From Thermoplasmata archaeon (GTDB lineage Archaea; Thermoplasmatota; Thermoplasmata; Thermoplasmatales; Thermoplasmataceae), in assembly GCA_021793945.1 (NCBI GenBank), contig JAJYRT010000036.1, forward strand, positions 1 to 14,799: a stretch of DNA of 14,799 nucleotides. The letters run 5' to 3'. This document shows, piece after piece, positions 13,361 to 14,799 of this stretch. Each line of letters starts with the position of its first letter. The first letter of the stretch is position 1. The notes beneath the pieces were generated by a model. That model ran no database searches. It was not told where the DNA came from and saw only the letters and a program-made list of their open reading frames with translations. Both the position numbers and the translations under genes were made by a program.

Positions 13361-14122
13361 ATGGAAATAAAGGATAGGTCATTTGTCATAACCGGCGGTG
13401 CTTCAGGACTGGGGGCTGCTGTTGCACGCCTTTTGTATCGTAATGGTGCGCGCATAATAATAGCCGACCTGGATCAGGATAATGGAGTCGCTGTGGCGAA
13501 AGAACTGAACGGAACGTTTATCAAAACAGATGTAACGAGCGAGGAAAGCGTAAAGAATCTTTTTTCAGAGGCGACAAAGGCAGGCAGGTATGTTCATGGG
13601 TTGATCAACTGCGCAGGCATAGCGATAGCTGAAAAAGTTGTAGGAAAGAATGGAGTCCACTCATTGCAGAGCTTTACGAGAGTAATCGGGATAAACCTCA
13701 TAGGGACATTCAATGCTATACGCATTTTCTCTGAACACGCCACAATGAATATCCCCAATGCCGATGGAGAGAGGGGGGTGATCGTGAACACTTCCTCAAT
13801 CGCAGCCTTCGATGGCCAGATCGGCCAGGCTGCATATTCCGCATCCAAAGGCGGAATAGTGGGCATGACACTTCCAATAGCCCGTGACCTGGCAGCATAC
13901 GGAATAAGAGTCGTGACAATCGCTCCAGGTATATTCGACACTCCACTCCTTGGGAAGCTACCTCCTGAGGTGAGGGAATCGCTGGGAAAGCAGGTGCCAT
14001 TCCCTTCAAGACTCGGTAAGCCTGAAGAATTCGCTGCCCTGGCTGTACACATAATAGAGAATGCCATGATCAATGGAGAAACCATAAGGCTCGACGGAGC
14101 CATAAGGATGCCTCCACGCTGA
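13361..14122 (+). CDS. 3-hydroxyacyl-CoA dehydrogenase type 2, SDR family (HSD17B10-like)
   Basis: A 253-residue short-chain dehydrogenase that should oxidise 3-hydroxyacyl-CoA, possibly 2-methyl-3-hydroxybutyryl-CoA of isoleucine breakdown, with NAD+. The Rossmann glycine motif is TGGASGLG at 11-18, followed by ADLD near residue 37, whose Asp favours NAD. NCAG lies near residue 85 and the catalytic set is S146, Y159 and K163. From GVIVNTSS onward the sequence follows HSD17B10 closely, as I recall it: [29 protein letters not shown] and the ending [10 protein letters not shown]. Its product is the substrate of the adjacent thiolase, so the pair gives two consecutive steps. No strong ribosome-binding site precedes the ATG, so coupling to the thiolase is possible. 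Substrate chain length is open. Confidence 0.92.
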   Translation: MEIKDRSFVITGGASGLGAAVARLLYRNGARIIIADLDQDNGVAVAKELNGTFIKTDVTSEESVKNLFSEATKAGRYVHGLINCAGIAIAEKVVGKNGVHSLQSFTRVIGINLIGTFNAIRIFSEHATMNIPNADGERGVIVNTSSIAAFDGQIGQAAYSASKGGIVGMTLPIARDLAAYGIRVVTIAPGIFDTPLLGKLPPEVRESLGKQVPFPSRLGKPEEFAALAVHIIENAMINGETIRLDGAIRMPPR

Positions 14123-14125
14123 CTG

Positions 14126-14137
14126 AAATATTATTAA
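14126..14137 (+). promoter_or_regulatory. TATA-like box of tRNA-Pro
   Basis: AAATATTATTAA is centred about 30 bases before the first base of the mature tRNA, close to the expected archaeal spacing. It starts 4 bases after the dehydrogenase stop. Confidence 0.5.
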
Positions 14138-14161
14138 GGCTGCAACCTTTCCTCGATCACA

Positions 14162-14234
14162 GGGTCTGTGGGGTAGCCTGGTATCCTTCCAGCTTCGGGA
14201 GTTGGAGACTCCGGTCCAAATCCGGACAGACCCA
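14162..14234 (+). tRNA. tRNA-Pro(CGG)
   Basis: A 73-base cloverleaf without intron. The acceptor is GGGTCTG/CAGACCC with discriminator A. The D arm has G18G19 and A21, in the archaeal tRNA-Pro arrangement with T13 opposite T22. The anticodon stem is CCAGC/GTTGG with one G-T pair around TTCGGGA, giving anticodon CGG and G37 as in Pro tRNAs. The variable loop is AGAC (4 bases). The T arm is TCCGG-TCCAAAT-CCGGA. CCA is not encoded. The T loop reads TCC where TTC is near universal, so position 55 is C. All stems are otherwise sound, so it looks functional. Confidence 0.9.
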
Positions 14235-14266
14235 CTATCAGGCATATAATTTCTGTTTCAGCGATA

Positions 14267-14287
14267 TTTTTTTAGATTCTGTTTTTT
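14267..14287 (+). terminator. T-tracts downstream of tRNA-Pro
   Basis: T7 (14267-14273) and T6 (14282-14287) follow the tRNA 3' end by 33-48 bases. Oligo-T runs are the usual archaeal termination signal. No strong hairpin precedes them. Confidence 0.45.
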
Positions 14288-14353
14288 AAGCATCAATGTT
14301 ATGATCCCGGTTGACTTTGTGGAATAGATTGGTGTTCAAACAAGGATCAACCA

Positions 14354-14799
14354 CTACCGGACACTTGCATAGTGAAGAATCAACTCACCGTGCGCCATAG
14401 TCTTAACGTTGATAAGTCTCAGCGTTTCCTGATCCACCATAGTACCCCAATAATGAGGGCCTTTCCCATAAATCACCGGCATCACGAGCATTTTGTAGTC
14501 ATCAGCCAATCTTCTCTGGATGAAATCATGGGCCAGCGAAGGTCCCCCCTCTACTATTATGTCCTTTCCCGGTTCCTTTTTGAGCCGATCTACCAAATTT
14601 CCGATATCGCCTTTCTCAATTCTGCAATTACCCCAGGTTGTTTTCTGTAACGTGTTGCTGAGTACTATCAGCTTGCATCTCTCGAGAAATCTCGAGTAAT
14701 CATAAAGGAATTCCTGATCAGTTTTCTTTCGGTTCGCCAGTGCGTGAACCTGAGCGTGTCCTTCATAGGACCGCCTTCCGAAAACTATGGTGTCAACCG
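14354..14799 (-). CDS. RibD C-terminal/DHFR-like reductase (partial, N-terminus outside window)
   Basis: On the minus strand the frame is open from the window edge to a TAG at 14354-14356, giving the C-terminal 147 residues. Family signs are DTIVFGRRSYEG near the start (NADPH-side strand and helix), CKLIVLSNT, then DIIVEGGPSLAHDFI with the GG pair that contacts the cofactor, and YKMLVMPVIYGKGPHYWG toward the end. This is the RibD_C/YyaP-like dihydrofolate-reductase fold. The pattern DTxxxGRxxYE fits the YyaP-type group better than archaeal pyrimidine reductase of riboflavin synthesis. The substrate cannot be read from the sequence. The GGTTGA/TCAACC repeat at 14309-14352 just beyond the stop might form a weak 3' hairpin. 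Fold assignment is good, function open. Confidence 0.75.
   Translation of the reverse strand, partial: VDTIVFGRRSYEGHAQVHALANRKKTDQEFLYDYSRFLERCKLIVLSNTLQKTTWGNCRIEKGDIGNLVDRLKKEPGKDIIVEGGPSLAHDFIQRRLADDYKMLVMPVIYGKGPHYWGTMVDQETLRLINVKTMAHGELILHYASVR

Noticed and set aside
13594..14103. 169-codon minus-strand frame within the dehydrogenase
   Set aside because: It is antisense to conserved SDR codons and shows no domain.
14162..14234. tRNA-Pro as an integration (att) site
   Set aside because: No direct repeat of the tRNA 3' end, integrase or mobile gene is visible within the window.
14309..14352. GGTTGA/TCAACC inverted repeat as a terminator for the reductase gene
   Set aside because: The 6-bp arms are 32 bases apart, inner pairing is poor and no T-tract follows on the minus strand, so it is not called as a feature.

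Overview
The window looks like chromosomal DNA of an acidophile-type Euryarchaeon, most likely Thermoplasmatales or a near relative. This is inferred from four things: an archaeal-type ribosomal protein S3Ae gene, an elongator tRNA-Met split by a small intron with a bulge-helix-bulge at position 37/38, AT-rich archaeal TATA-like boxes at many gene starts, and a cytochrome b unit of the kind known from that order. Base composition is moderate. I see no insertion sequence, CRISPR array, phage gene or origin.

Layout. (a) 1-2185, + strand: the tail of a probable Rieske protein, full-length cytochrome b with four haem histidines and a PDWY motif, then three small membrane proteins packed end to end. 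I read this as a respiratory quinol-oxidising (bc-like) module with undescribed small subunits. (b) 2370-3674: a DEAD-box RNA helicase with an Arg/Gly-rich tail and its own promoter. (c) 3764-5315, - strand: an ABC-2 type exporter, ATPase then permease, with overlapping genes. (d) 5473-6237: a stand-alone class II glutamine amidotransferase-fold protein. (e) 6294-7039, - strand: ribosomal protein S3Ae followed after 8 bases by intron-containing tRNA-Met(CAU). (f) 7040-7390: a long leader or control region with three inverted repeats and possible coding remnants. (g) 7391-10886: two overlapping half-transporter genes that form a textbook heterodimeric ABC exporter with one degenerate ATP site, ended by a hairpin/T-tract. 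(h) 10890-12052, - strand: a cyclophilin and an unrecognised soluble protein. (i) 12161-14122: a bacterial-type thiolase and an HSD17B10-like short-chain dehydrogenase, two consecutive beta-oxidation steps. (j) 14162-14234: tRNA-Pro(CGG) with an atypical T loop. (k) 14354-14799, - strand: a RibD C-terminal/DHFR-like reductase running off the window.

Most of the window is ordinary core and transport metabolism. The points most worth a second look are the three small membrane genes behind cytochrome b, the repeat-rich region before the exporter pair, the tRNA-Pro with C in place of U55, the tRNA-Met intron, the unrecognised 211-residue protein at 11417-12052, and the near-mitochondrial-looking dehydrogenase. 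I do not see a clear new multi-gene system. The cytochrome b accessory genes are the nearest candidate.
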